Origin: an uncultured Clostridia bacterium
GTDB lineage: Bacteria > Bacillota > Clostridia > Lachnospirales > Lachnospiraceae
DNA: 36,984 bases
Reading direction: 5' to 3'
Assembly (NCBI GenBank): GCA_946401715.1
Contig: CAMIVF010000002.1
Location: 1-36,984 of the forward strand
Part shown: in pieces, positions 16,240 to 25,979 of the stretch
Numbering within the stretch: the first letter of the stretch is position 1
Layout: the number at the start of each line of letters is the position of its first letter
Made by a program: the position numbers and the translations under genes
The notes under the pieces: generated by a model
What the model was told of the DNA's origin: nothing
Databases searched by the model: none
What the model saw: the letters and a program-made list of their open reading frames with translations, nothing else

Positions 16240-16920
16240 TCAAGCCTGCACCATAAAAGTTTCATTAAAATTTCCTTGCGGAAAGTATACACCACTTTTC
16301 AGCAGAATTTCAAACTCTCCCCGTCTGATGCAGGAAGGAGGCGGATTGCGCAGCGCTTCGCCTCTGCGATGGTACTCTGCCAGCGTCAGGACCGGCCTGT
16401 TATCATGTCTGGACAGATACCGCATGACAGGAGCAATGTTTAATAGGGTCCAGTTATAGTGTCCCCGGTATGTATTGTAGCTCGTCCACCAGTAATCCTG
16501 GGCGCTGATGGTATATCCCTCCGAAAACGGGGTCAGGTGAATGTAGCGCAGAGCCGCCAGCGCGTCCTTTTCGTCCTCCATGCGCAGAACATTCACCCGT
16601 ATCACCGTATCACCGGGAACTGCGCCGGCCTCTCCCCGCAGGCCGGCATCCCGCTCATAACGCTCCATCGCGGCTGCCAGCATCCTCCGTATGGTGCGGG
16701 GCCTGACTTCCAGCCCTCCTGCAAGCAGTCTGATCCGGTCGTCCAGAACACAGAACGCATAGATCTCGGTCCGAAACAGTTCACCGGCTTCTTCCAGCGC
16801 AGTCAGGAAGAGACGCTTATCCCACTCATTCATCAGAATCTCCCGGCTCATGCGCATATCTGCATAATAAACCTGCCGTGTCATTCTGTTCTCTGACGCA
16901 GCGTTATCATAGTTCACCAT
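16240..16920 (-). CDS. REP-associated transposase-like protein lacking the HUH motif
   Basis: A 226-residue protein of the TnpA-REP (RAYT/Y1, IS200-like) family. Family landmarks visible are IYAFCVLDD at 53-61 (where active members have YxxMPNHxH), RYIHLTPFSEGY (125-136; active members RYIHLNPVxAG) and WWTSYNTYRGH (144-154). The catalytic histidine pair is gone: the place of NHVHLL is DDRIRLL (60-66). It therefore should not nick DNA by the usual mechanism and is a decayed or domesticated copy. The ATG at 16920 is preferred over TTG at 16977, though its SD (GGGGGA) is distant. A promoter lies at 17027-17055. Confidence 0.72.
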   Translation of the reverse strand: MVNYDNAASENRMTRQVYYADMRMSREILMNEWDKRLFLTALEEAGELFRTEIYAFCVLDDRIRLLAGGLEVRPRTIRRMLAAAMERYERDAGLRGEAGAVPGDTVIRVNVLRMEDEKDALAALRYIHLTPFSEGYTISAQDYWWTSYNTYRGHYNWTLLNIAPVMRYLSRHDNRPVLTLAEYHRRGEALRNPPPSCIRRGEFEILLKSGVYFPQGNFNETFMVQA

Positions 16921-17026
16921 GATTGACTCTATTCCCCCTTTTTTCTGATATGCTTTCCTGTAAGCTCCACCCGTCAAGTCTTATATCGCAGCCGCACATC
17001 ATTTCTTTCCAAATGCGGCAGTTCTT

Positions 17027-17055
17027 ATTGTAACAAAAGCGAATGAAGTTTGAAA
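17027..17055 (-). promoter_or_regulatory. promoter for the transposase-like gene
   Basis: TTTCAA (17050-17055), 17-bp spacer, extended -10 TG-T-TACAAT (17027-17035) on the minus strand. A GCCGCA/TGCGGC hairpin follows in the roughly 100-nt leader. The 280 nt between 16921 and 17200 hold nothing else but the terminator at 17108-17155. Confidence 0.5.
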
Positions 17056-17107
17056 CTTATGATTTGTACAGTCTTTTGCTGCATATTCCGGCTTTTTGTT
17101 GCGGCGC

Positions 17108-17155
17108 AGAAAAGAAACATCGGAAAGGGACGTGCAAAGCAGTCCCTTTCCGATG
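17108..17155 (-). terminator. terminator of the capA-like transcript
   Basis: Perfect 14-bp stem (17118-17131 with 17142-17155), 10-nt loop, followed on the minus strand by TTTCTTTTCT. It ends the operon reading from 26972 through the CapA-like gene. Confidence 0.85.
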
Positions 17156-17200
17156 CAATTCGTCTTTTTATACAAAACAGGCGTTCCGGCCGGCCCGTCC

Positions 17201-20200
17201 TCAGGAAGTTCCGCCTGAACCGTCGGTCCACAGCGTCCCATCCACCATGTAGCCGGAGTAGCTCTGGCCGAACTCGGCACTGAGGCTGTCGATGGTCTGC
17301 ATGATTCTGGCCGCAGCGTCACCGGATACCGGAACCGGCTGATAATTGTTTATGGACGTATCGCCGCTGACCTGGCATGGGATAATCGCGATATCATCCT
17401 CTGATTCCAGGCCATCCGCCGTAAACGTGAAGGTCTGCTGCCAGATCATGGAGTCATAGGAGGTCGGGTTTGCATTTCCGCCGAAGCAGAAATTACCGAT
17501 CCCGTACAGGATATAAGAGCCATTGTACTTCTCTATTCCCATCAGAACATGGGAATGAGTGCCGACGACAAGGTTCGCACCTTCGTCGATGGCTGTATGC
17601 GCCAGTTCCCTCTCGAATTCATCGATCTCTGTCACGAGCTCAACACCCCAGTGGAATCCGACGATGATCAGATCCGCTCCATGCTGCTTCGCCTCCGCAA
17701 TCGCGGTCTTCAGAACAGGCATCGAATCCAGGCCGTTCTCCAGCGCATAGATACCGATAAACGCGGTACGGACACCATTCAGATCCTGATAGGCAACACG
17801 CTCGTTCTCGCACCAGTCAATACCGGCGTCATCCATCGCGCTCTTCGTATCTGCAAGTCCCTGCTCCAGATAATCGTGGGCATGGTTGTTTGCAAGGGTG
17901 ACCACCTCAACGCTTCCATCCTTGAGAATCTGCGTATAAGAAGGGTCTCCTTTGAAGGTGAACGGCGTATCCCGATGCTCCTCGGCGGTAGTCAGGGTTC
18001 CTTCAAAGTTGGCGAAGGTTGCATCATCCGCGCTCAGGATGCCCTTTACCTTCTCGAAGAAGTAGCTGTCGCCGTACATTGCTTCATAAGCGTCAAAGCT
18101 GGTGTTCTGGCTGAAGTCGGAATCAGATCCGAGCGTACAGTCTCCGATCGCGGAAATCGTGACCTTGCGCTGTCCGGAGACAGACACACTCGCCATAACG
18201 CCGGCAATCCCGTCCGCAGTGGCAGTGATCTTCGTGTCTCCTTCCGCCATGCCCCTGATCATCATGTCCCCTTCGACCTGAACGACCTTCGGGTTCTCCG
18301 CCTCCAGGGCAAGGTTGTTGACAAATGCATTCGGCGGCGTCGTAATGAGTCTTACCTGCTCTGCCTCACCCGGGAACAGTCCGTATCTTTCCTGTTCAAA
18401 CGCGATTGACTCAGCCGGTGTCAGAGCCACAGTGACAGGAGTCGTTCTGTTGCCTGCAGCATCCTCGGCATAGTAGGAAATCACCTTCTCGGGATCCATG
18501 TCCAGTGTTTCGGTGTACTTCTCATACAGCGGGACTTCCGACGTTCCGCTGGTCTTGCCGATGTAGATGGCATCCAGTCCGGATTCGGAATCCTCCGCGC
18601 TCAGCGCAATCTTCCCGTCCTCCTCCTTGATGGTGACAACAGGAGGCTGTGAATCAACATACGCAAGAACCACCTTCGCGCTGCGGACCTTATCGGTAGA
18701 AACCGCCATAAGATCAAGCGTTCCTCCGGTCGCATGATAGTTGAATTCAACGGATCTGTCCTGCGTCGAAACCACATTTTCTCCATTGACCGTAACAGAC
18801 TGAATGGTCTCGGGCGCCTTCACGCTGATCTGGACATCCCCCTCTTTCGTGAAGCTGTCCGGCTGTTTCAGGACACGGACCGTAAGACCTTCATCCGCCT
18901 GGATCTCTGCATGCCGTTTGTCCTTCATCCTGCCTGCCAGGACAACGATCAAAACCGCAAGGGCTATGATGACGGCTGCGGCCGCGACGCCGATCACCAG
19001 CGGTTTCCGGTGTACCGACAGAAACTCCCTGAATGCCCCGCTTCCCTTCACCCGTACACTGCGCCGCTCAGCAGGTTCGCCGCTCTGTTCCGGAAGCGCA
19101 TCGTTTTCCGGACGTTCACTGCTCTCTTTGGCACGCGCATCATTCTCCTTCGGACGGCGGGCTTTTCTCACCGGGAATCTGAAAGAGCGTTTCTTTCCGC
19201 CCGCACGCTTCAGCTCGGCAGGATCCGGCAGAGGCCCGGTATCGCCGACCAGCGGGATGACCTCTGCTTCCTTGTTGTTCTGGTTCTCATTCAGGTCAAT
19301 GATCTCAATGCTTCTGACCGCCGCATCTTTCCCTTCCGGGATTTCTTCCGGCTCTTTCCCGGCAGTCTGCTTCCCAGGCTGCTCCTCAGGCTCCTCTGCC
19401 GGGAAAGCAGCCCCTTCCTCCGCATCAGCCTCAGGGGAAGCGTTCTCCTTTCCAGGATCCTCCTCCGGGGAAACGGCCATCTCTTCAAACGCTGACTCAG
19501 GATCGTGCAGGTCTTCGGCAGGCGGAAGCTGCGCATTCTCCGTCAGCGCATCCAACGCTGCGCTTTCTTCCGGTCCTGCAGTCTCTTCTTTCGCCTTTGC
19601 CTTTGCTCTCTTCTCTTTTCTGCTTTTCTCTTTTGTTTCCTTTTCTTCGGTCTTCTTCTCTTTCCGCAGATGACTGCCCAGACTGCCTGTCGCCGCCATC
19701 ATGCGCTGGAAACGTGTCTTCTTTTTCGGCGCCTCTTCCATGCGCCGTTTCCACTCTTCGTCTGGTCCGTATTCCCGCGGTGCCGGCTCCCGGCCGGCTC
19801 TGCCGCCATCGTCCGCCTCTTTCTCGTCACGTACTGTGTCCAGGCTGTCCGTTCCGTCCGTAAGATCCGCTCCTGCCGTCTGCCCTGCGCGGTAAACGCT
19901 GTCCACGTCTTCCATGCTGTCTGTGTCTTCCGCGTCAGACGTGCTTTCGGCATCTTCAGGCTCTTTGGCCTGATCTTCCGGGGCGTCCTCTTCTTCTGTA
20001 TGCTTCCCCCGCACCCTGGTCAGGTCCTCCTTCACAGAATTCCGGATTCCGCCGAAGAACGACAGCATCCTGTCACTCAGTGCGCCAAACCGGCCCGGAA
20101 GCCCGGTAATGCTGCCCTCTTCCTCATCGTCTGAACGGAAGTCTGCTTCGTCCGAATCAAAGTCATCTTCGCCCGGGTCTGCACCTTCTGCAGCTCTGTT

Positions 20201-20671
20201 ACCCGGTTTCTTCCCTTTTCTCCCGGCATCTTCTCCTGCAGACGGTCCGAAATCTTCATCCCGCGCGAATCCGCTTTTCAGGGCAGGCTTCTCATAATGC
20301 CAGTTCAAATCCAGATCCACGGCCTCCTCTTCCTTCTCCTCATCCGGAAGAGATGCGTTCATCGACTGAATGGCATCGTCCAGATCCGCGGCAAAGCCGG
20401 CCTTTGCTTCCGCCTTGGCTTCCTCTACCGCCTCCAGCGCAGCCTTCTCCGCGTCGAGACGTCTCTCCGCTTCCAGCGCTTCGGCTCTGGCCTTTTCCTC
20501 TGCCTGGCGTCTTTCCTCGAGCGCCTTCGCCCTGGCCTTTTCCTTCCGCCGGCGCTCCGCCTCAGCCGGTGTATCCATATGAATCTTTACTACCTTGCTT
20601 CTGACAGCAGAGCTCTCGCTGGAAGTCTCCTTGAGTTCCTGGAGCAGTTTCTTGATTTCCTCGTTATCCAT
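17201..20671 (-). CDS. membrane-anchored CapA-family protein with long cytoplasmic region
   Basis: A 1156-residue protein. Residues 34-92 form a highly charged Ala/Glu/Arg/Lys coiled coil. Residues 95-550 are long, acidic and basic low-complexity sequence. One membrane helix lies at about 556-580. Outside follow two Ig-like or Ig-related domains (about 597-752), a BIG2-like domain (about 755-832) and a CapA domain (836 to about 1135). The CapA motifs are IGDCTLG with D844, NFEGT (888-892), NNHAHDY (928-934), GFHWG and GTHSHVLMG. CapA/PgsA proteins are linked to polyglutamate capsule and have a metallophosphatase-like fold. Typical ones are about 350-450 residues, so the cytoplasmic extension is unusual. 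It starts 11 nt after purL. Confidence 0.85.
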   Translation of the reverse strand: MDNEEIKKLLQELKETSSESSAVRSKVVKIHMDTPAEAERRRKEKARAKALEERRQAEEKARAEALEAERRLDAEKAALEAVEEAKAEAKAGFAADLDDAIQSMNASLPDEEKEEEAVDLDLNWHYEKPALKSGFARDEDFGPSAGEDAGRKGKKPGNRAAEGADPGEDDFDSDEADFRSDDEEEGSITGLPGRFGALSDRMLSFFGGIRNSVKEDLTRVRGKHTEEEDAPEDQAKEPEDAESTSDAEDTDSMEDVDSVYRAGQTAGADLTDGTDSLDTVRDEKEADDGGRAGREPAPREYGPDEEWKRRMEEAPKKKTRFQRMMAATGSLGSHLRKEKKTEEKETKEKSRKEKRAKAKAKEETAGPEESAALDALTENAQLPPAEDLHDPESAFEEMAVSPEEDPGKENASPEADAEEGAAFPAEEPEEQPGKQTAGKEPEEIPEGKDAAVRSIEIIDLNENQNNKEAEVIPLVGDTGPLPDPAELKRAGGKKRSFRFPVRKARRPKENDARAKESSERPENDALPEQSGEPAERRSVRVKGSGAFREFLSVHRKPLVIGVAAAAVIIALAVLIVVLAGRMKDKRHAEIQADEGLTVRVLKQPDSFTKEGDVQISVKAPETIQSVTVNGENVVSTQDRSVEFNYHATGGTLDLMAVSTDKVRSAKVVLAYVDSQPPVVTIKEEDGKIALSAEDSESGLDAIYIGKTSGTSEVPLYEKYTETLDMDPEKVISYYAEDAAGNRTTPVTVALTPAESIAFEQERYGLFPGEAEQVRLITTPPNAFVNNLALEAENPKVVQVEGDMMIRGMAEGDTKITATADGIAGVMASVSVSGQRKVTISAIGDCTLGSDSDFSQNTSFDAYEAMYGDSYFFEKVKGILSADDATFANFEGTLTTAEEHRDTPFTFKGDPSYTQILKDGSVEVVTLANNHAHDYLEQGLADTKSAMDDAGIDWCENERVAYQDLNGVRTAFIGIYALENGLDSMPVLKTAIAEAKQHGADLIIVGFHWGVELVTEIDEFERELAHTAIDEGANLVVGTHSHVLMGIEKYNGSYILYGIGNFCFGGNANPTSYDSMIWQQTFTFTADGLESEDDIAIIPCQVSGDTSINNYQPVPVSGDAAARIMQTIDSLSAEFGQSYSGYMVDGTLWTDGSGGTS

Positions 20672-20682
20672 ATCTCTTTCCT

Positions 20683-23600
20683 TCAGGAGAAATACTTCAC
20701 GCCGCTCTCAAACACCTTCATGTCCTGTTCGCCGGTGATATTGATCGCCACACGTCTTCCTCGTCTCTCAATGTGCGCCATCTTTCCGTATATCCTGCCG
20801 TCCGGGCTTGTGATTCCTTCGATGCAGGCATAGGAACCATTGACATTCCATTCCGGATCGTCACTCACACGGCCGTCCGGATCACAGTACACCGTAGCCA
20901 CCTGCCCCTTTGCAAACAGGCTCTCGATCCACGCGGCTGGCGCTGCGAACCTCCCCTCACCGTGTGAAGCAGGGCTGGTATAGACCTCACCCGGTTTCGT
21001 CCGGGCAAGCCACGGGCTTCTGGCAGACACAATCTTTGTACAGACCATATGGGAAATGTGCCGGTGCAGCGTATTGAATGTCAGGGTGGGACTGTCCTTT
21101 TCCATCGGCCGGATCTTTCCCTCCGGCACCAGGCCCAGCTTGATCAGCGCCTGGAAACCGTTGCAGATTCCAAGCATCAGGCCGTCTCTTTCATTCAGGA
21201 AGCGCTCTACCGCGTCCTTCACCCAGTCATTCCGGAACGCAGCTGCAAAAAACTTCGCGGAGCCATCCGGCTCGTCACCGGCAGAAAACCCGCCGGGGAA
21301 CATGATAATCTGCGCCTCGTCGATCGCCGCCGCAAACCGGCGGGCACTCAGGCGGATATCTTCGGAGCTGAGGTTCCGGAACACGCACACGTCGGTGACC
21401 GCCCCGGCCCGCTCGAAGGCTCTGGCGCTGTCATACTCACAGTTCGTCCCCGGAAATACAGGAATGAACACACGCGGCTTCGCAAGCGAGTGCGAACTGA
21501 CATAGACCGGCGAAGGCTTTGTCACTTCCTCAGACGACAGCTCCTCAGGCGGCAGCTTCACGATCGTCTGCTTCTGGTCAGAGTTTTCCTGCGCCGGACG
21601 GGTACGGAAAATCTTCTCCAGCGTCCGGCTCCAGTACTCTCTGGCTTCGCTGAGGGTAATCTTCGTGTTCCGGTACTCGAACACCCCGGTGTCTTCCACA
21701 ACACCGACAACGGTGTACTCTGTCTGAAGATTTCCGACCTCAGTATCCTTCACCTCACACAGGATTGTCCCGAAGTCCGGCGAGAACAGATCCTCCGGCG
21801 CCACATTGTGCTCAATCCGGAATCCGAGCCGGTTGCCGAAAGCCATCTGGCAGGCGGCATACGCGAAGCCATTCGCATCCACGGCGCAGGCGCTCAGGAT
21901 CCGGTTCATCCGCATATCCTCCCGCAGCGCACTGTACTGTCTGATCACCGAATCATAATCCGGGAGGTCATATGCATCTCTTCTGACACGGACCAGGACC
22001 AGCTTGCTCCCGGCCTTCTTCAGCTCCGGGCTGATGATACTGTCAAGGCTTCCGGCATGTACTGCAAATGACACCAGCGTCGGCGGCACGTCAATCCCGC
22101 CGAAGGAACCGCTCATGGAATCCTTTCCGCCGATCGACGCGAGGCGCAGGGCCTTCTGCGCACGGTACGCGCCGAGCAGGGCGGACACCGGCTGGCTCCA
22201 CCGCTCCGGCTGTGCTGTCATCTGTCCGAAATACTCCTGGAAAGAGAAATGTATCTTCGACCAGTCTCCCCCGGCCGCGGCGATCTTTGCCACACTGTCC
22301 ACCACAGCCCACGAAGCTCCGTGAAAAGGACTCCAGGAAGACAGGTACGGGTCGAAGCCGTACGCCATCATCGTAGCAGTGCCGCAATCTCCGTCAGGCA
22401 CCGGTACCTTCGCCGCCATCACCTGCGTCGGGGTTGCCTGGTACTTTCCGCCGAACGGCATCAGCACGCTCCCGGCGCCGATGGAAGCATCAAACATCTC
22501 CACCAGGCCTTTCTGCGAGCACCCGTTCAGCCCTGACAGCTTCTCAAGAAGCAGTTCCCTGACCTTTTCTTCTTCTACCTGCTGTTTCCGGAAGAAACTC
22601 TCTCCCTGCGGCATCAGAACCTTGACGTCTGTCTCCTGATGGGCTCCGTTGGTATTGAGAAATGCCCTGTCCAGATCAACAATGGTTCTGCCTCTCCAGG
22701 TCATGACCAGACGCGGATCCTGCGTGACAACTGCCGTCTGCACCGCTTCCAGGTTTTCCTCGGCCGCATAAGCCAGAAAACGCTCCACATCCTCCGGCGC
22801 CACGACAACCGCCATTCGCTCCTGCGACTCTGAGATCGCAAGCTCGGTTCCGTCAAGGCCGGCATACTTCTTCGGCACCTTGTCCAGGTCAATCAGCAGG
22901 CCATCCGCCAGCTCTCCGATCGCCACGCAGACACCGCCGGCTCCGAAGTCATTGCACTTGCGGATCAGCCTGGAAACCTCTTTCCGGCGAAACAGCCTCT
23001 GAATCTTCCGCTCCGTCGGCGCATTTCCCTTCTGGACCTCGGCACCGCACGTTTCAATGGAAGACGTCGTGTGTGCCTTGGATGATCCTGTCGCGCCGCC
23101 GATCCCGTCTCTTCCGGTCCTGCCGCCAAGCAGTATGATCACGTCACCCGGCCTTGAGTCGGCGCGGACGACATTCTCCCGCGGCGCAGCCGCGATGACG
23201 GCACCGATTTCCATGCGCTTTGCGGCATAGGCGGGATGATAAATCTCTTTCACAAATCCGGTGGCCAGTCCGACCTGGTTTCCGTACGAACTGTAGCCGC
23301 GGGCAGCTTCCCGGACCAGCTTCTTCTGCGGAAGCCTGCCCTGCAGCGTCTGCTCCATGGGCGTCCTCGGATCTGCCGCACCCGTCACACGCATCGCCTG
23401 GTAGACATAGGCTCTTCCCGACAGCGGATCACGGATCGCGCCGCCCAGACAGGTGGCCGCCCCGCCGAAGGGCTCGATCTCCGTCGGGTGGTTATGTGTC
23501 TCATTCTTAAACTGGATCAGCCATTCCTGCGTCGTTCCGTCCACCTCAACCGGCACAATGATCGAGCAGGCGTTGATCTCATCCGTCTCTTCCTGATCTG

Positions 23601-24477
23601 TCAGGAAACCGTCCTTCTTCAGCTTCTTTGCTCCCATGACGGCAAGATCCATCAGGCAGACATATTTCCTGTTCTGAGGCCCGTACACATCAGCGCGGTC
23701 CTTCAGGTATTCCTGAAGCGCCGCCTCGATCGGCGCCCTGTAACATCCGTCCTCCAGAACAATATCCTTCAGCTCCGTGGAGAAGGTCGTATGGCGGCAG
23801 TGATCAGACCAGTAAGTATCCAGAACGCGGATCTCCGTTACGGTCGGATCCCGCCTCTCCTCTTTCTCAAACCAGGAGCGGATAAACGCAAAGTCCGCAT
23901 ATGTCATGGCCAGACCGAGGGAATCGTACAGGCTGCGGAAGGCCTCTTCCTCCATACTGCAAAACCCCTCAAAGGTCCTGATGTCCTCAGGCTCGGCGAA
24001 CTGCATCTCCAGCGTCGCAGGCTTCTGCTCCGACGCGATCCTCGAATCCACCGGATTGCAGCAGTAGTCCCGGATCAGGGCTTCCTCCTCGTCGCTCAAA
24101 GACCCGCTCAGCACGTAGACCGTCGCTGTGCGGATCAAGGGCTCCACATTCTCATCGAGAAGGCGGACACACTGGATCGCGGAATCTGCCCTCAGGTCAA
24201 ACTGTCCCGGCAGGTACTCCACCGCAAAAACGCGGTCGCCCTCTTCCATCGGAAACTGCTCCTCATAAAGATCGTCTACCGGCGGTTCGGAAAACACGGT
24301 GGTTTTCGCCTGCGGCCAGACCGTGTCCGGCAGGTTTTCGATGTCATAACGCACCAGTATGCGTACGCCGGTCAGGCCTCTCAGCCCGAGGTAGCTGCGC
24401 AGCTCATGCCTCAGATTCTTCGCCTCACCGGCAAATGCTTCCTTCTTCTCAACGAAAATACGGCGGAGGTCCCCCAT
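20683..24477 (-). CDS. purL: phosphoribosylformylglycinamidine synthase, single chain
   Basis: Cytoplasmic enzyme of purine synthesis, 1264 residues, converting FGAR, glutamine and ATP to FGAM. It combines the synthetase and glutaminase parts that many Gram-positives split into PurS, PurL and PurQ. The C-terminal class I amidotransferase shows the nucleophile C1105 in GICNGFQ and the H1172/E1174 pair in SHGEGRF; the synthetase half has DNHPTE-like ETHNHPTEIEP and GGRTGRDGIGGATG. I start at ATG 24477, 28 nt after the upstream gene, with GAAGGAG upstream; earlier starts would overlap that gene. It sits inside a run of surface-protein genes, not with other pur genes. Confidence 0.96.
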   Translation of the reverse strand: MGDLRRIFVEKKEAFAGEAKNLRHELRSYLGLRGLTGVRILVRYDIENLPDTVWPQAKTTVFSEPPVDDLYEEQFPMEEGDRVFAVEYLPGQFDLRADSAIQCVRLLDENVEPLIRTATVYVLSGSLSDEEEALIRDYCCNPVDSRIASEQKPATLEMQFAEPEDIRTFEGFCSMEEEAFRSLYDSLGLAMTYADFAFIRSWFEKEERRDPTVTEIRVLDTYWSDHCRHTTFSTELKDIVLEDGCYRAPIEAALQEYLKDRADVYGPQNRKYVCLMDLAVMGAKKLKKDGFLTDQEETDEINACSIIVPVEVDGTTQEWLIQFKNETHNHPTEIEPFGGAATCLGGAIRDPLSGRAYVYQAMRVTGAADPRTPMEQTLQGRLPQKKLVREAARGYSSYGNQVGLATGFVKEIYHPAYAAKRMEIGAVIAAAPRENVVRADSRPGDVIILLGGRTGRDGIGGATGSSKAHTTSSIETCGAEVQKGNAPTERKIQRLFRRKEVSRLIRKCNDFGAGGVCVAIGELADGLLIDLDKVPKKYAGLDGTELAISESQERMAVVVAPEDVERFLAYAAEENLEAVQTAVVTQDPRLVMTWRGRTIVDLDRAFLNTNGAHQETDVKVLMPQGESFFRKQQVEEEKVRELLLEKLSGLNGCSQKGLVEMFDASIGAGSVLMPFGGKYQATPTQVMAAKVPVPDGDCGTATMMAYGFDPYLSSWSPFHGASWAVVDSVAKIAAAGGDWSKIHFSFQEYFGQMTAQPERWSQPVSALLGAYRAQKALRLASIGGKDSMSGSFGGIDVPPTLVSFAVHAGSLDSIISPELKKAGSKLVLVRVRRDAYDLPDYDSVIRQYSALREDMRMNRILSACAVDANGFAYAACQMAFGNRLGFRIEHNVAPEDLFSPDFGTILCEVKDTEVGNLQTEYTVVGVVEDTGVFEYRNTKITLSEAREYWSRTLEKIFRTRPAQENSDQKQTIVKLPPEELSSEEVTKPSPVYVSSHSLAKPRVFIPVFPGTNCEYDSARAFERAGAVTDVCVFRNLSSEDIRLSARRFAAAIDEAQIIMFPGGFSAGDEPDGSAKFFAAAFRNDWVKDAVERFLNERDGLMLGICNGFQALIKLGLVPEGKIRPMEKDSPTLTFNTLHRHISHMVCTKIVSARSPWLARTKPGEVYTSPASHGEGRFAAPAAWIESLFAKGQVATVYCDPDGRVSDDPEWNVNGSYACIEGITSPDGRIYGKMAHIERRGRRVAINITGEQDMKVFESGVKYFS

Positions 24478-24505
24478 CAGCCCTTGTCTCCTTCCTTGTC
24501 TTTGC

Positions 24506-25957
24506 TCAACCCGCCATGGCGGTACTGACATACTCTGCAACGTCGGTGACGGCAGGACTGTAAACCATGCCGCTGTCTCCGTACAGCATAATCGTCAGAA
24601 TATACAGCGCTCCATTGTCTTCTATGACTGCAGTTTCGTTATATCTCGTCATCCCGTGTCCGTTCTGGTTCAGGACGGCAGATGCATCCTGAAGGCTGGG
24701 CGCCAGCCCGGCCAGCGTCGGCAGGCTGTCCCCTTCGCTGATGTGGAAGTACGTCCGCATAAAGTCTGTCCCGATCGAGGAAAATGCGCCGGAATAAAGG
24801 TCCTTCACCATCATCGTGATGTCTTTCGCGGACACATAATTATCCAGGCCGCCCGGATCGCCGGCGACAAGGCCGCGCTCCAGATTAACCGAGGTATATC
24901 CGGCCTCCTGGCAGACGGCATTAATCGAATCAAGCCCTATATAGTCAATCAGGATATTGATGCAGTTGTTATCGGAATAATTGGTCATCGTCTGCAGGTA
25001 GAAGGACAGTGGAAATTCCAGTCCATCCCGCTGCTCAGTCGTCATCTCTCCCCTGCCGCCGATGGTCGTGACATAGAGAATCGGGTCGTCCAGGGTCATC
25101 TCGCCTGCATCGACCTTACTGGCTGCCGTATACAGAATCGGGACCGTAATCAGAGCCGAGGCATACATCGGCTGCGTACAGTCATTCAGTGCTGCCTCGC
25201 TGTCATGCTTCAGATCATAGATATAAACCTCTGCGGAACTGGCAGTGGATTCACTGTCAAGAATAGACTGGATCTGAGCAGGATCGATCACATCCGATGC
25301 CGAAGGCGTGCTGCGCTCTGTCTCCGGAGCCGCTTCCGTCTCCGTCTCGGCAGCCTCTGTTTCCGGAACCTGTGAAGCTTCCGTCTCCGGTGTCCCGGAC
25401 TGTGCCGTTTCCGATTCCTGCGCCTCAGATTCCGGCGCCGCTTCCTCAGTCTGTGCCTCAGATTCCGGGAGTGCTTCTGCCGCCTGGGTTTCTGTCACCA
25501 CTACGGCCTCCTGGTCCGCACCCTGATTCCCGTTCTCCGCGCTTCCCTCAGGCAGCACGTCTGCCTGACCCGTCTCCGGAGCAGCCGGCACGGAAGATTC
25601 CTGCGCCTCGCTCTGGCCTATGATCTGGATGGCACTGCTGTAATCTGAACCGCTCTTTTTCGAGTTCAGATTCATGAAGTAGAACATCGCAAAAGCCGCA
25701 ACCGCAAGCATCATGACGACAAGAATCGTCACCGTGACAAGCAGCGCGCGGGAACGGTTCTCCCCTTCCTCAAAGTTCTCGCGATATCCCCGGCTGTTCT
25801 CAGGTTTCGTCTGAAATGTGATCTTCTTTTCCTGTTTTCTTCTCTGTGCGTTCTCTTTGCGTTCCCGGGCTTTTGAGCTTGGAGACCTTGTGCCGCATTT
25901 GCTGCAGTACTTATCTCCGTCCCGCAGAACAGCCCCGCACTTTCTGCAAATATTCAT
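24506..25957 (-). CDS. zinc-ribbon, membrane-anchored serine-hydrolase-like protein, likely inactive
   Basis: A 483-residue protein. An N-terminal zinc ribbon (C4, C7, C18, C21) and a basic stretch face the cytoplasm, a membrane helix lies at about 71-97, and a Glu/Ala/Thr/Ser-rich linker runs to about 220. The rest is a class A beta-lactamase-like domain (Beta-lactamase2, PF13354). The serine of SxxK is S267, but the lysine position is I270 (ASALI); SDN is kept at 328-330; the KTG box is replaced by NGHG. With both lysines gone the usual acylation is unlikely. Start ATG at 25957 has GGGGGA upstream. It lies 22 nt after the secreted protein upstream and 28 nt before purL. Confidence 0.82.
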   Translation of the reverse strand: MNICRKCGAVLRDGDKYCSKCGTRSPSSKARERKENAQRRKQEKKITFQTKPENSRGYRENFEEGENRSRALLVTVTILVVMMLAVAAFAMFYFMNLNSKKSGSDYSSAIQIIGQSEAQESSVPAAPETGQADVLPEGSAENGNQGADQEAVVVTETQAAEALPESEAQTEEAAPESEAQESETAQSGTPETEASQVPETEAAETETEAAPETERSTPSASDVIDPAQIQSILDSESTASSAEVYIYDLKHDSEAALNDCTQPMYASALITVPILYTAASKVDAGEMTLDDPILYVTTIGGRGEMTTEQRDGLEFPLSFYLQTMTNYSDNNCINILIDYIGLDSINAVCQEAGYTSVNLERGLVAGDPGGLDNYVSAKDITMMVKDLYSGAFSSIGTDFMRTYFHISEGDSLPTLAGLAPSLQDASAVLNQNGHGMTRYNETAVIEDNGALYILTIMLYGDSGMVYSPAVTDVAEYVSTAMAG

Positions 25958-25979
25958 ACTTCCCCCGTGAATCGTTCCC

